A stretch of 64,000 nucleotides of DNA from Aristolochia californica (Eukaryota > Streptophyta > Magnoliopsida > Piperales > Aristolochiaceae): positions 868,001 through 932,000 of the forward strand of contig JARWKL010000006.1 of assembly GCA_029961685.1 (NCBI GenBank), written 5' to 3'. Below the pieces are notes generated by a model. That model was not told the DNA's origin and ran no database searches. It was given only the letters and a program-made list of their open reading frames with translations. Shown here piece by piece: positions 35,231 to 48,299 of the stretch (positions are counted from its first letter, which is position 1; each line of letters starts with the position of its first letter). Position numbers and translations under genes: made by a program.

Positions 35231-38200
35231 TCAACTGTTGAATCTAATGAAAATTAAGTAATATGTAACTTGACAGGTGCAGAGTTCAAATTTCCCTGTT
35301 CCAATTTCCGTAGAATCCAAATAATAAAGAATGAATTGTAAGACTTCAACGAAGCATTCACAGGGATTTCTGGGATCAACTTATTCTGCTGTAGCTTTCA
35401 ACGACTCTTGTCCAACTCCTGTAGCTAAAAAGATGTAACTTTCAAATATGCTCAACTAGGTGAAAAATGTCAATTCCCAACCTTCAACTTCGCATCTTCC
35501 TGCACTGTCCTGTATGCTTCATCCCTTCTACAGGTGAAGTTTGACTCTCTGCAGATGGTTATTAAAAAAGCAGAGTTAGATTTATTCCGCAGCAACTTTC
35601 CTTGACCACATATTCGGGTCAAAATCTCAGCGACCCAACTTCAACTGTACCATGAACGAACCTCTTGACTGTTTATAATCCAAAAAGACGGAAATTTTGC
35701 TAAATATTCCAGGGGCTTGTCGATTCCGTTATGTCTCAGACTGGGTATGCGTCAAGATGGCGAATTCGAAAGTGACGAGATAAAGGGGAAGTCTTTCGTG
35801 TTCAGAAGGAAAACCAGATTCGTTACGGAAGAGTATTCCTTCTCCTTGTATCTTTTATAGTTTCTGTTTCATGGTTTATTTATAGTTTTAAATCTGGTGC
35901 AGTGAATTAGTCATCAGAATTGCTTGCTTCAATTTTAAGAAGATAGGGACTGGTCAACAGACAGGCCTCTTTCTCTGTCAAGAATCATCATCTCTCCGAA
36001 CATCACTAGCATGGAATTACTCAGAAGCAGAAAAGGAGTAATCGTAACTCGGAAAAAGTAAAATGGGTGATGTGTGGGAATTTGGGTGCTTCCAAACTTA
36101 TCATCTCCCAATTAAAGCTAGTAGAGAGAGACAGAACAAGAACAACAAGAAAAAAAAATAAAAAACTGATAATGGAGATTCTTAAGTGTATCTAGACAAA
36201 TTACAGAAAAGTTTAGACGGATGACGGATTGGACCCTTCTTCAATCTTCCCCCAAATCTTTGAACTATGTAAGATAGCTTTCTAGAATTCTGAATTTTAA
36301 TTCCAAATAAAAAAAAAAGGGGGAATCTTTTGAATCCCACCAAAAATCCAAGCTTTCATACTCAGAAAAAGTGAACATGAACCAACAAAAGTGTCCTCAC
36401 TAAGCTCATATATTTAGAAAGAAAATAGAAAAAAAATATTTTTATTAAAAAAATTAAACTTGTTTGTGATGTATAAAATTGTATATCGACGAATATTATT
36501 AAAACCCAACTGGTCATCAAATCGGTAAGATGGCCGATTTTCATAATACTGAGTTAAATCGGGTTCAACTGTAGGTTAGACCAAAGTCAAATACTACTAT
36601 TAGATTTATTAGAAAAAATTATCAACTTTTAGCATAATTGAATGGATTATGACATTTTCTATTTAAGTGTTTAGTCTCCACTTTAAATCCTCACTCTAAC
36701 AAAAAAAATAAAAAAATTAAGGTAGTTTAGTCAAAATTTGACAACATTGATATTGATACATCATTTAAATAATATATAGTAAAAAAAAGAAGCTTATTAT
36801 AGTGGGGAACACTTTTGCATGTGACACATATTAAATAGTAAACATCCTACAAGGTGTCACACATTCTTTGATAGCTGAATTCTTGAAAGTATGTTATATA
36901 ATGTACACTTGTCATGGAGTAAAAATAAGTTAGGTGACATAGTGCCTAGAGTTATGAATTAGATTCGAATATTAGGTGGGTATGAATTAAAAGTTCCTTC
37001 ATAAATGTGATTGTTGCAAAGAATAAAAAGATTTAATGGTCTTTTACCACCATAGGACTGTAAAATAATATAAAAAAATATTCACTTTGACCTATTTTTG
37101 TTATTCACCATTTTTATTTAAAAGTAACGAGAATGATGATGATGATGACGATGATCTATTTCGGTATAGTTTTGGTTAATTCTTTTCAGATATAATTGAA
37201 GTGATTTTTAGGAGTTTAGTAGACAAAATACCAAAATCAAGCAATTAATCATTTAAGTAGGGCGCCCAATTGGGGTTGTTGAAGCTCTAAAAATACTTTG
37301 TCAATATCAGGTAAAGCTTTTGTGATAATTTTTTAGTATTACTTTGTTTAGAAGAGCTAGCTTGATTGATGACTCTTCCTTAAGTTCTAAGCACGACAGT
37401 CTTAGTCAGATAACAAAATTGGAAATATTAAAACAACCGAAAAGAATTTTGGATTTGTGGTTCTAAAACTACTTTTAGTTAGCTCTTGATGATAATCGTT
37501 TTCAAAGAGCCTCAATTTTGTGTATAACATTGGAGAATTTTCTCTTCAGTGTCTATCGACCGATGCTTAAGAAGTAAAAAAAACAATACTATAGTATGGA
37601 TGAGTAAATTTACCCGATTACCCATTTTACTAATTTACATATATCTTTATCATAAGTATAAATGAAGACATTTTTCCCTTTGGGAAATTATTGATTTCAT
37701 CATAATTACTCATATTTGTTAATAAGGGTGGTACCATAGGCCAAGAAATGCACAATAATATTTATGTGATTTACTGTTATGAATATGAGTTATATTAAGT
37801 ATTTTAAATTTTATAATGTAGCATTTTTACAAGAATATTAAGATATCTATAATACGAAAATATTTTTCGTCTCTACACTTACAAAAGTATTACTAGAACA
37901 CGAAAACTTTTATGGTCGATAAGAGAATGAAAAAGTATTTAAATGTTTAAGGATCATTGTTTAGTATCATATTAAATTATACAAGATAATGTCATTAAAA
38001 CCAAACGGGCCATCAAACTAGAAAAATAGGCGGTTTTTTTATCTAATCGGGTTAGACTAGGTTCAACCGCGGGATGAGGAGGTGCAAGGGCTTAATGCTT
38101 GGAATTGTCAGAAGATCTACCTCTGAGAAGTCGTTGGCGACCAGGAGTTTGGCTTTTAAAATCAGCGTTCTTTACTTTGATATCCATGAGGTATTTACTG

Positions 38201-41200
38201 TTTCGATCTAACTTGATAATTAAATATCCTCAATTTTTATGTTTTAGTGTGAGAGTGAATGCGAACTTATTAGTCTTCGTGAAGAAATAAGAGTATTCTG
38301 ATGGTTTTAGTCATTTACAGTTGGTGGCAAGTTAAAATCAAACCTATTTATATGAAGATAAACAGTTACATGTGTAGACTTTCGCAACTAGAAAAATATT
38401 TTGAATGGAGTGTTATCGATATTTATACTTTCAGGTGGTTAGTGGGAATGTGATGGGATGTGTTGAAATCTTTTAATCATTGCAGTTATATGAGATGTTT
38501 AGTTGTACCAAAGAGGGTAGGGCAATGTTGAAGTGCCTAAATCATTTGTTAGAAAATTGCTTTCTTGTTCTCCACTCTCCACTCTCCACTTATCCCTTGA
38601 TTAAGAGGTTTATATACTTGCATATGTCATGATTTTTCCTTTTTATTGTGCTATTCACTATGTCCCTCCAAATTTATCTACTTATGTGGTTTTAGTGATT
38701 GTTTTATCTTCTTTGATTGAGGAAGTGGTTTATGTGCTTTCAATGATTGTTTTAACTTTGCTAACTGACAACAAACATTAACTTTCAGATCACTTCTCTC
38801 TTTCTAGATAGAATGTCAATTACAACGATTCGATAGATAACTCATTGGGTAGATATATATGAAGAATTCTCTGTATAAACATTTAGGAGGTGGAGAAGTG
38901 ATGAACCAGTTCAACTTAGTTGAGTATAACTTGTTGACAGAGACAGTAGTCTTGAAACAATGAAGCTTACAAGTAAAAACTCTTATATGTCTGTCAAGGG
39001 AATCGAACTCGGTTAAAATTATTCGGCTCGAGTTCGATTACAATTTTAGGCTCGAGTTCAAAATATATAAATCAAACTCGGTTTAAACATAGGCAAGTTC
39101 AGGTTCGGCTCAATTCGATGCCACCCCTAGTTACAATAGACCAAAATATTGTAACAAACTTTCCCACAATCTCCCTCTACAACATTATCGTCCATATTGC
39201 GAATAACTATCACATATTATATGACACATATCGAATTCTAGACCGGTCGATACATGATTCAATTCAATCATATTATCAATTTTTAATATCTTATTATTTA
39301 AATAATAAAAATCCATTAGCACGCCTACGAATACACCACCTAGATAACATCTACTAATCGATAAGATTAATAAATCATTTTTCTTGAATGAGAGAGGGAC
39401 CCCCGACCCTCCAACTCTTACATAGTTGCAAGGAAATAGGGGTACTATCACTCTTCTCCTAGACAAGGGAGATAGGGAAGACAAGAAGGGAGAGAGGGCT
39501 TTTCCCTTATGGGTACCTCCCCTTCCTTGCTCTCTATGTGACATAGAGAGAAATTTTTCATATGCTCCTGTATGAAATCAATAAATGAAATAAATATATC
39601 TATATTATTTATCCAATTTTTAGGGTGGTATACCCTAACTGATACACCGACAATGATATGGACATTTCACAAAGGTACCCTGTCCTCCATGTAGCACGGA
39701 CCAGCGAAAGAGCAACTAAGAGAGAGAGAAAAAGTGGGATTTACAGACAAGAAGGAAAGAGGAAAGAACCGCATCTTTCCTCTTTCACGTCATCTTTTAA
39801 TTCCTCTTTCCCTTCTCATCACCTACCTCAGCCACTCTCAGTACTGCTCTCGCAGAATTCTTCAACAGCCACAAGATAAAAAAGCAAAAGCAGAAGCACT
39901 GATTGGATTCCAGATGCAGCAGAGACGAACTTATAGGATTCAGTTTTCATTTCCGCGCTTTTCCCACGAATGTAAAACCAGGAAGCATCCGACTAGGAGA
40001 TGAAAGGTGGAGCAAAGGGACAAAAGCCATTAATACCAATGATGCTCCTGGAGTCAGCAATGGCATCAGCTGATCTCCCTCTTTTGGTTTTTGTATTTTT
40101 CTATTTTCTTTCTCCAATCGCACCAAAGCTTAATCTAAATCGAAGCCTGCGTCTGTTTCCTTTTCGCTCTACAGAGCGCGCGAGCGAGAGAGAGAGAGAG
40201 AGAGAGAGGAAAGAAAGCTTCAAAAGGGTCTGCTGCTTGGTGGTCTTTAAATTGTAACCAATCGATAAGAATCGAGTTTCGAATAAAAAAGGCTAAATAT
40301 CGGTCGGTAAGAAGGAAAGCGCTTGTGTTCTTTACCGGTTTTATCTCGATTGACGTAGAGTGAGCCCCATGCATGCATGCATTATGCTCCCTGCACCCTT
40401 TTACCATCAAAGGCAAAAGCTGAAGGGTACCCTACCCCATGTGCAGCTTCACTTCACAAAGTACCCACTACTTTTTTTTTGCCTCACAGCCGTTCTCACG
40501 AACAAATTACGATAACCGTCCGAGAAATTGAAACGCGTGCCGTCGCTGTCCGGGGCCCGTCCCCTTATTTTTGGACATACGTAAAATTTAATTTATTTTA
40601 CATTTAATTTATAATTATGGGAGAAATAGGAGGAAGGGACCCATCGAGAAGTGGCCTGGGCCCACCTGTGGGGCTCACCTACGACCTCCATCTTCCAAAA
40701 CGGTACCAGCATTTAAACAAGTGAGATGTCACGTCATGTCTGCTTGGAAGTGTCACTTTCAGACTTTTAGTTTGGAATCTGCGACCCCCAACCAGTCAGT
40801 ACCGCTGACCCATATCGGATCCGTCTTCGGAACGTAACGGAACGTTATGGATTGTAAAGCAAAAAGCGTTAAATTCGGTTCTTGATCATTTATCTTATTT
40901 TTTTATTTATATTTATTATATATAATTAAATAAATTATTTTTAAAATAAATAGAGGAACCAGAGTAAATGATCGATTTATTAGTTTCAAATCCTTTTACC
41001 CGTAATTGACTCATGTTAATCACGTTTTACTAGAACGAAAATCTCGTACCACGAAAAAAGCGCGATATAATTAGGTCAAACTATGACCTCGAAAAAAACT
41101 CCCTCCCAACTGCCAACAGCGTGTGGTTCACGTCTCTTCTCTCCGAAAAATCCCGCCTTCTTTCTCCTCTCCATCTCGCGATATTTTAAACTTTTTTTTT

Positions 41201-43320
41201 CTCGGGACTCTCGCTTCAACGTGACTCACTGACCCTTTCTGTTTTCGTCCTTTTTTCTAAATAACCTAAAAAGTTTGCTTTTTAGGGTTATTTTCCACAC
41301 TTTTGAAGATGCGCCCATCCTCCACGTTTATCTTTTTTATTTTTTTAGAAAAAAGTCAATATAAAAATATATTTACATTTTGCTCCCTCAATTTGGCAAT
41401 GCCTAAACTACCTTTCAATTAAAATATATTTCTAAAATTCTTCTAGAATAATTAAATTAAATATATATTTATTATTATATAATTGACCAATCAATATTAA
41501 CCCAATACGTATGTACGTTTTTTACAAATATATATTTGTAAGGACTAATTCAAAAATTAATTGGATTAATTTTATAAATACTTAAAAGTAAGTGGACCCA
41601 CAGTTCTAACCTTTTACAGGTGGAAAAAATAATAAAATTATTAGGCACGACACCACCCCTGATTTTCGGGGACGTGGGAAAGTTGCGGTTATCGGTATTG
41701 TTGACTCGGACTTGCAATTATTTTGCCGGTATTTTAATTACCGTAACCGGAGCATCTCGTGACTCGTTTCGGACTTCGGAGATCCCCAAAAGGGTGTTTA
41801 TCGGGAAAAGGGGAAAAAGAAATATTTTTTAAATGTGGAGCCCACCAATCACAAGTGTACAGCTTCGTTAACTTCGAGACAGGTCTTCTGTTCTGCCGAG
41901 TCGGCAGGGATTGTGCCTTGCGAAGAGGACGCATTCAGTCCTGGACTTTTTCTGCACTTCTCTTTCCTATAATGACGTGCGTATCCCCGTTTCAAAAATA
42001 TTTATATTTTAAATTATAGTTTATAAATATATGAATAAAGGAATAAAATTTTAATCCCATATAAAAATGGATTTGATAGAACGAAGAACTGAGTGCCATA
42101 TATTTTTTTCAAAAGAGAAATAATACCAGTCCGACAAGATAACATGGACACGATGGGGCCCAGTGGTTGATCCGATCATCACAGCCGTTGCGTTCCTGCC
42201 AAGGTCAGACACGTCACTTTCCTTCCGCGGCTCAAAATCCAATATTTCTTATAAAACATTATTTCTCGCCTGTACGCAGGTGCGAGCCCGCTGGCAACGT
42301 GCTTTCCCCGTCTCCGCCGTCCGACACCTGTCGGTCAGGCGACCGGCAGTTGGCAATGCACCAGGGTGGTGGACTCTGCTTGCTCTGATTTGACCGTACG
42401 CTTTTATTCTTTCCTAATACAAAATTAGAACGGCGACAGATGTGTCAGATAAGTCATAATACTTATCAAACCTGAAGTCAGTGATAAGCAAATGTGCTTA
42501 TATCTCTGACTGGACAGCTATTCCGCACTAGGAAAACGACCGATTGATTGGTTGATAAGATCTGCAGTAAAAAAAAACCCATTTTAATAAATAAATAAAA
42601 AGAAAAAAAGGAAAAATGCCGGAGTATAGGTACGAGGAAGGATGACGTGTCGCGAGAAATCATAAGGAACTGATTTACAAATCGAACCCTAATGCCTCTG
42701 CCATAATAACTGATATGCCATTAGATTATTCCTTTTGTGACCATTTTGACCCGGTCAATCTTATTTGAACCGACAAACCCATCTAATCCGTTTCTCTTGA
42801 CGTGATCCTCTCCCCAGTTAATTTACAGTATTACCCCTGTGAAAATTGTCTCTAAATCTTAATAGTAGTGCCTTGACTTGTCCGAGGTGACACGATAAGT
42901 TAATTGTCACATTAATTATTCCAACAACTTTAAAATTTTGGTATGGCATTTATTGTCTATTATAATTTTGTGTCATCGAAGTATCAATGTTTTTTGTGGC
43001 ATTAGTATCATGTGGTGTGCAACATATATTGTATCAGTTGTAATCGAGACGTTATGACTGGTACAAGCTACTAAGATCTTATAGTATTAGTTATTAATTT
43101 TAAAATATTTATATTAATTATGATGTATAAACCCTAAAATTGTAATTCTATAATTTTGGCAGTCCATATCGAGGAAGGACAAAAGGGTCATTTGAACAAG
43201 AGAGAGGAGAAAAAGGGAAACGTGGAGAGTTAGAGACCAGGTGAGTAATTTCGCTCTAAAAAGCAGCCCTAGGTGTAAATTAGCGGAAAAAGCCGAAGTG
43301 GGAAGCGACCTAATCGCAAG
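35231..43320. other. Long gene-poor stretch
   Basis: About 8 kb with no credible gene. It holds AT-rich DNA, dispersed GGGTTCAAC/TCGGGTT-type repeat fragments near 36,540, 38,050 and 39,000-39,120, a (GA)n run at about 40,185-40,209, and somewhat GC-richer non-coding DNA at 39,650-40,850 and 42,100-42,400. Short open frames look random. Distal promoter elements of the TOPLESS-related gene may lie in the last part. Confidence 0.5.
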
Positions 43321-43327
43321 TTCGTGG

Positions 43328-43335
43328 TATAAAAG
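43328..43335 (+). promoter_or_regulatory. Probable TATA box of the TOPLESS-related gene
   Basis: TATAAAAG stands about 1.1 kb before the start codon and is followed by a purine-rich tract that looks like leader sequence. Confidence 0.5.
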
Positions 43336-43364
43336 TGGAAATGGAGAGAGAAAGAGACGATAGG

Positions 43365-44430
43365 GTTATAAAAACCGAGAAAAAGGGAAGAGAGAAGAGA
43401 GAAGAGACAGAGAAGCAGAAGCAGCGGAAGAAAACCGAACACGGCGGCCCGTTGTGGTAGAAGAGAGAAAAAGAGAACAAAGCGAAAGTGAAATAGAGGT
43501 AAGGGGAGGTCTAAATGGAGGGGAGGAGTTGCAGTGGAGAGAAAAAATAGAGCTTCCCAACCCTAGATATCTCTCGAGTAAGACAGTTTTCGCTCTGTTT
43601 TCTGTTTTTTTCTTCTTTCCTCTTTATTACTTTCTTCCGTCTTGTAATCCCAGCGGCTTTTTGTTCTGGTGGTGGCAGGTCGGCTGCGGCTGTGTGTGAG
43701 ATCCGGAACTCCGTTCTGCGCCTTGGGAACCACGCATTTTTTTGGAGTCAGATCGTGAATCGGTCGCGAAAACCGACGGGAGAGGCTAGAGAGCATTTAG
43801 CTCGTACGATTGTGGCGGTTTCGTTACTTGGATCTTGGTTCCGGTGGCGGAAATTAGGGTTTCAGCGGAAGGAGATGGCGGGGTGGCAGTTTGTTTGAAG
43901 AGGTTGAGGGCTTTTTAGAGGTGAGGAATTGGTTTTGGTTGGATCTTTGTATAATGGAGTGAAAAATAAGGTCTTTGATGTTGACGTTGATGGGACCGGG
44001 TTCTTCCTGTTGGTGGCGCTAGATAAAGTTGGATTTTCGTTTCATTTTGGTTTGGATCTTTGGTTTATTGGAAGGTGCGGTTAGAGAGGTGAGACGGGTT
44101 GATATGCGGTATTTATCTACGGGTGTTTGAGGTGGAAGAGTGGAGAAAAGTCTTGGAAAAGAAGAGGAAGTGGATGAAAAAACTTGCTTTCTTACTTTCT
44201 GACTGAAACAGTTTTTATTTGTTCGAGGAGCTAGTTGTGGTTTTTGAAAGAGGAAACGGGAAAAGGAATAGCTTTTGTCTGGAGCTCTGCTATTGGGTAT
44301 TTTGGAAGGAGGTTTTATCGGAGGATAAAACGGAAAGAAGTGAGTGTTTTGCTTACTAAATTCTCATCTCATTTATCCCCGAGTTAGATACCCGAACTTT
44401 GCACTGGAGCGGTTAGGGATACCGGGAACT
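43365..44430 (+). other. Long purine-rich leader of the TOPLESS-related gene
   Basis: From about 43,370 to 43,550 the plus strand is a GA-rich tract. GT-rich transcript-like sequence follows up to the ATG. Several upstream ATGs are present. A leader intron is plausible but no boundary could be fixed. Confidence 0.4.
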
Positions 44431-47400
44431 ATGTCTTCCTTAAGTAGGGAACTAGTTTTCCTTATCTTACAGTTCTTGGATGAGGAAAAGTTCAAGGAGA
44501 CAGTCCACAAGTAAGTACTCGTTCCTTCTAAGTTGTCGTGAGTTTTTAAATGTTGCATGCTATTATTTCCGTGTTCTAAATTTAGTGGGATTTTTTGTGA
44601 ATTAGGTTGGAACAAGAGTCTGGTTTCTTCTTTAATATGAAGCACTTTGAGGATCAAGTGCAAGCTGGGGAGTGGGATGAAGTTGAAAAGTATCTATGTG
44701 GATTCACGAAGGTTGAGGACAATCGATACTCTATGAAAATATTTTTTGAAATTAGGAAACAAAAGTATTTAGAAGCTCTCGACAGGTGCGTGTATTTTAC
44801 TTTCATTTTTTCTAGTTACTAAGTTTTGATCTGCTGAGAAATTAAGGTACTTAAATTAGCATTTTATTGCTCCTTTCTTTTCCAGGCACGACAGGGCGAA
44901 GGCGGTTGAAATCCTTGTGAAGGATCTCAAGGTCTTTGCGTCCTTTAATGAGGAACTATTCAAGGAAATTACGCAGTTGCTTACTCTAGAGAACTTCAGG
45001 TAATAATAATTGGGCAATTTTTTTCATCCTAAATCATTGCAATTAATCATTAATTACTTCTTTGCTGATTCTTCTGTAAGTCATGCATTTTCTTGATGAA
45101 GGCAAAATGAGCAGCTTTCCAAGTACGGGGACACTAAATCTGCCCGAAATATCATGCTATTGGAACTTAAAAAGCTCATTGAGGCGAATCCTTTGTTCCG
45201 TGATAAGCTTACATTTCCACCTTTTAAAACCTCGCGGCTACGAACTTTAATTAACCAAAGGTAATGTTTAGTTCATAACTGGTTTAAGTACTAATTTTAT
45301 AGCTGTTCATGTGATATCAAGCCCTTAATTCTTTCTTTGAGTAAGATATTTGGAGGTAATAAAATCTGTAAACCATTTTGTATCGATGATTATATGTCTC
45401 CATTTCTTCTTGTTGGCATTTCCAGTCTTAATTGGCAGCACCAACTTTGCAAGAATCCTCGCCCCAACCCAGACATCAAAACACTTTTTACAGATCACAC
45501 ATGTGCTCCTAATAACGGAGCTCGTGGTCCTCCACCAACCAACAATCCCCTTGTGGGACCAATTCCAAAAACTGGGGCATTTCCTCCCATTGGTGCTCAT
45601 AGTGTAAGCATGCATGAATTTGCCTTGCAGAAATTTAGTCTTGCTGTTTGTGTCATCTCACTTATAGAAAGTCTCATGATGCAGCCATTCCAACCAGTTG
45701 TTTCTCCATCTGCTAGTGCTATTGCTGGGTGGATGTCAAGCACTACATCTTCTTTAGCGCATGCTGCAGTGGCTGCGGGCCCCCCTGGTCTTGTGCAGCC
45801 TCCAAATGCTGGTGAGCCTCTTTCAGGCCAATTGTTTCTTCGTTATTCATCTTTGTTCACAACTCTTGGTAGTGTGTCTGATTCCCTATCTGCAGCTGCT
45901 TTTTTGAAACACCCCAGGACTCCCACAAGTGCTCCTGGAGTGGATTATCCTTCAGCTGATTCTGAACACTTGATGAAGAGGATGCGGACAGGGCAATCCG
46001 ATGAGGTTTTTAAATGAAAATTTTGAAATCTTGGTTTACTTTTGTAATGTAAGTTATGTGTCATACTTGCTACGTAATTGACATGCTCAGTCATGGATTT
46101 CTGTAGGTCTCATTTCCTGGTGCAACACATGCCCCTAATATCTATTCTCAGGATGACCTTCCCAAGAATGTTGTGCGGACTCTTAACCAGGGGTCCAATG
46201 TCATGAGCATGGATTTTCACCCTCAGCAGCAAACAATTCTTCTAGGTGATTGCATGTGCATTGCGTTTTTTATTTGGTTCTTGTATCAGATGTAAATTCT
46301 TGCATAAAAAAACGAGATGTTTGTTCTTTTTCATTGTAAAAACCGGTTGCAACTGTGAATCTTGATTATTTTCTAAAAATAATCGTCTTTAGTGGGAACA
46401 AATGTTGGTGACATTGCGATATGGGAAGTTGGTTCTCGAGAGAGGCTAGCACATAAGATATTCAAGGTTTGGGACATCTCAGCCTGTTCCATGCCATTGC
46501 AGGTATTTTTCTTGGTCTATGTTGGCTGATCCCATTGTTGATTTAGAAGCAATATTTATTTGTTGATTTATTTCTAACTACTTCCCATTTTTGAGTTCCA
46601 GACAGCTTTGATGAAGGACGCCACAATATCTGTTAATCGGTGCATATGGGGCCCAGATGGTTCAATACTAGGTAGTTTAATTATTTAACAATTTTTAAAA
46701 TTTTATTTTACTTTACCTATTAAGAAGTTTAATATGCATTTCTTAGTTTGTTGGCTCGTGTGGCTTATCACTTTGTTTATACTGTGCCTGTTTTTGGTCA
46801 GTGTTTGTCTCATTTTTTTTTCTTCGATTTACATTGTTTTAGGTGTGGCGTTTTCAAAGCATATCGTTCAAATATACACATATAATCCTACTGGAGAGTT
46901 GAGACAGCATTTGGAGGTACACCTTGATAATTATGTTCTTTGGTTTCTTGTAGTAAAGAGAATGGAGTTGTCTAACTGCTTGGGTTCTGTAGATTGATGC
47001 CCATGTTGGTGGGGTTAATGATATTGCCTTCTCTAATCCAAACAAGCAACTCTGCATAATAACTTGTGGTGATGACAAAACTATTAAGGTGAGGTGATGA
47101 TCTTGAGGGCCCTCTCTAGACTTTTGGATGTTGGAGCTGTTCTCTTACTAACATTTTACAAATTACAGGTTTGGGATGCTGTTAGTGGTCGGAGACTGTA
47201 TATGTTTGAGGGCCATGAAGCTCCTGTATATTCTGTTTGCCCTCATCATAAAGAGGCTATCCAGGTATGGAATTTCGTTAATCATGTTAGACGTCATAGT
47301 GATTTATAGTTGACTTATGGTTGAAAGATTGTGGAAGATCAGTGGTTGGTCATTCTATTTCTTCCAGATTTCTGCAAAATTTGTAACTCCTTTTCCTGCA

Positions 47401-48267
47401 GTTTATTTTCTCAACAGCTATTGATGGGAAAATTAAAGCGTGGCTTTACGATTGCATGGGTTCTAGAGTTGATTACGATGCTCCTGGTCTTTGGTGTACC
47501 ACAATGTCATATAGTGCAGATGGAACCAGGTGATTCACGTGACCCTTGTCAGTCTGACTATAGTTGCAAGGTGTACTCATCTGTGATTATTCTTAGGAGG
47601 ACGTTGACCAACTCATTGTCGTTTTCTGAATCTAATTCTAACTATATTGGGTTGAACTTCATGGATCCTCTGCTGTTTGGCTTATAATTTACTTCCTGCT
47701 CTTGTGTGATCAACTTTCTTCATGTTACTGTATTATTTGAACGTTTCATTCACTTGTTTTTGTAGGCTTTTTTCTTGTGGAACAAGTAAAGAAGGGGATT
47801 CACACTTAGTTGAGTGGAATGAGAGTGAAGGAGCTATCAAGCGAACATATTCTGGCTTTCGAAAACGTTCTTTAGGTGTTGTACAGTTTGACACAACGAG
47901 GAACCGTTTCCTAGCTGCTGGAGATGAATTCCAGATTAAGTTTTGGGATATGGACAATAACAGTATATTGACTACCACAGATGCAGAGGGTGGATTGCCG
48001 GTGTGTACAAGTTTAAAAGTTGGAAGTACTTGAATAATGAGAGGTCAGCATTTGCTGATGTGTTTGTCACTCTCTGTAGGCAAGCCCCAGACTAAGGTTC
48101 AACAAGGAGGGCTCATTGCTAGCAGTCACAACAAATGATAATGGCATCAAGATTTTAGCAAACACTGATGGACAGCGACTGATAAGGATGCTTGAAAGCC
48201 GGAATTTTGAGGGGCCTCGGGGTCCTTCTGAGCCAATTAACACCAAGGTAAAGAAGACATCCCTTGA

Positions 48268-48299
<32 letters not shown>

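Noticed and set aside
39658..40607. Possible gene in the GC-richer patch around the (GA)n run
   Set aside because: Frames are short, overlap without splice logic and show no recognisable motif.
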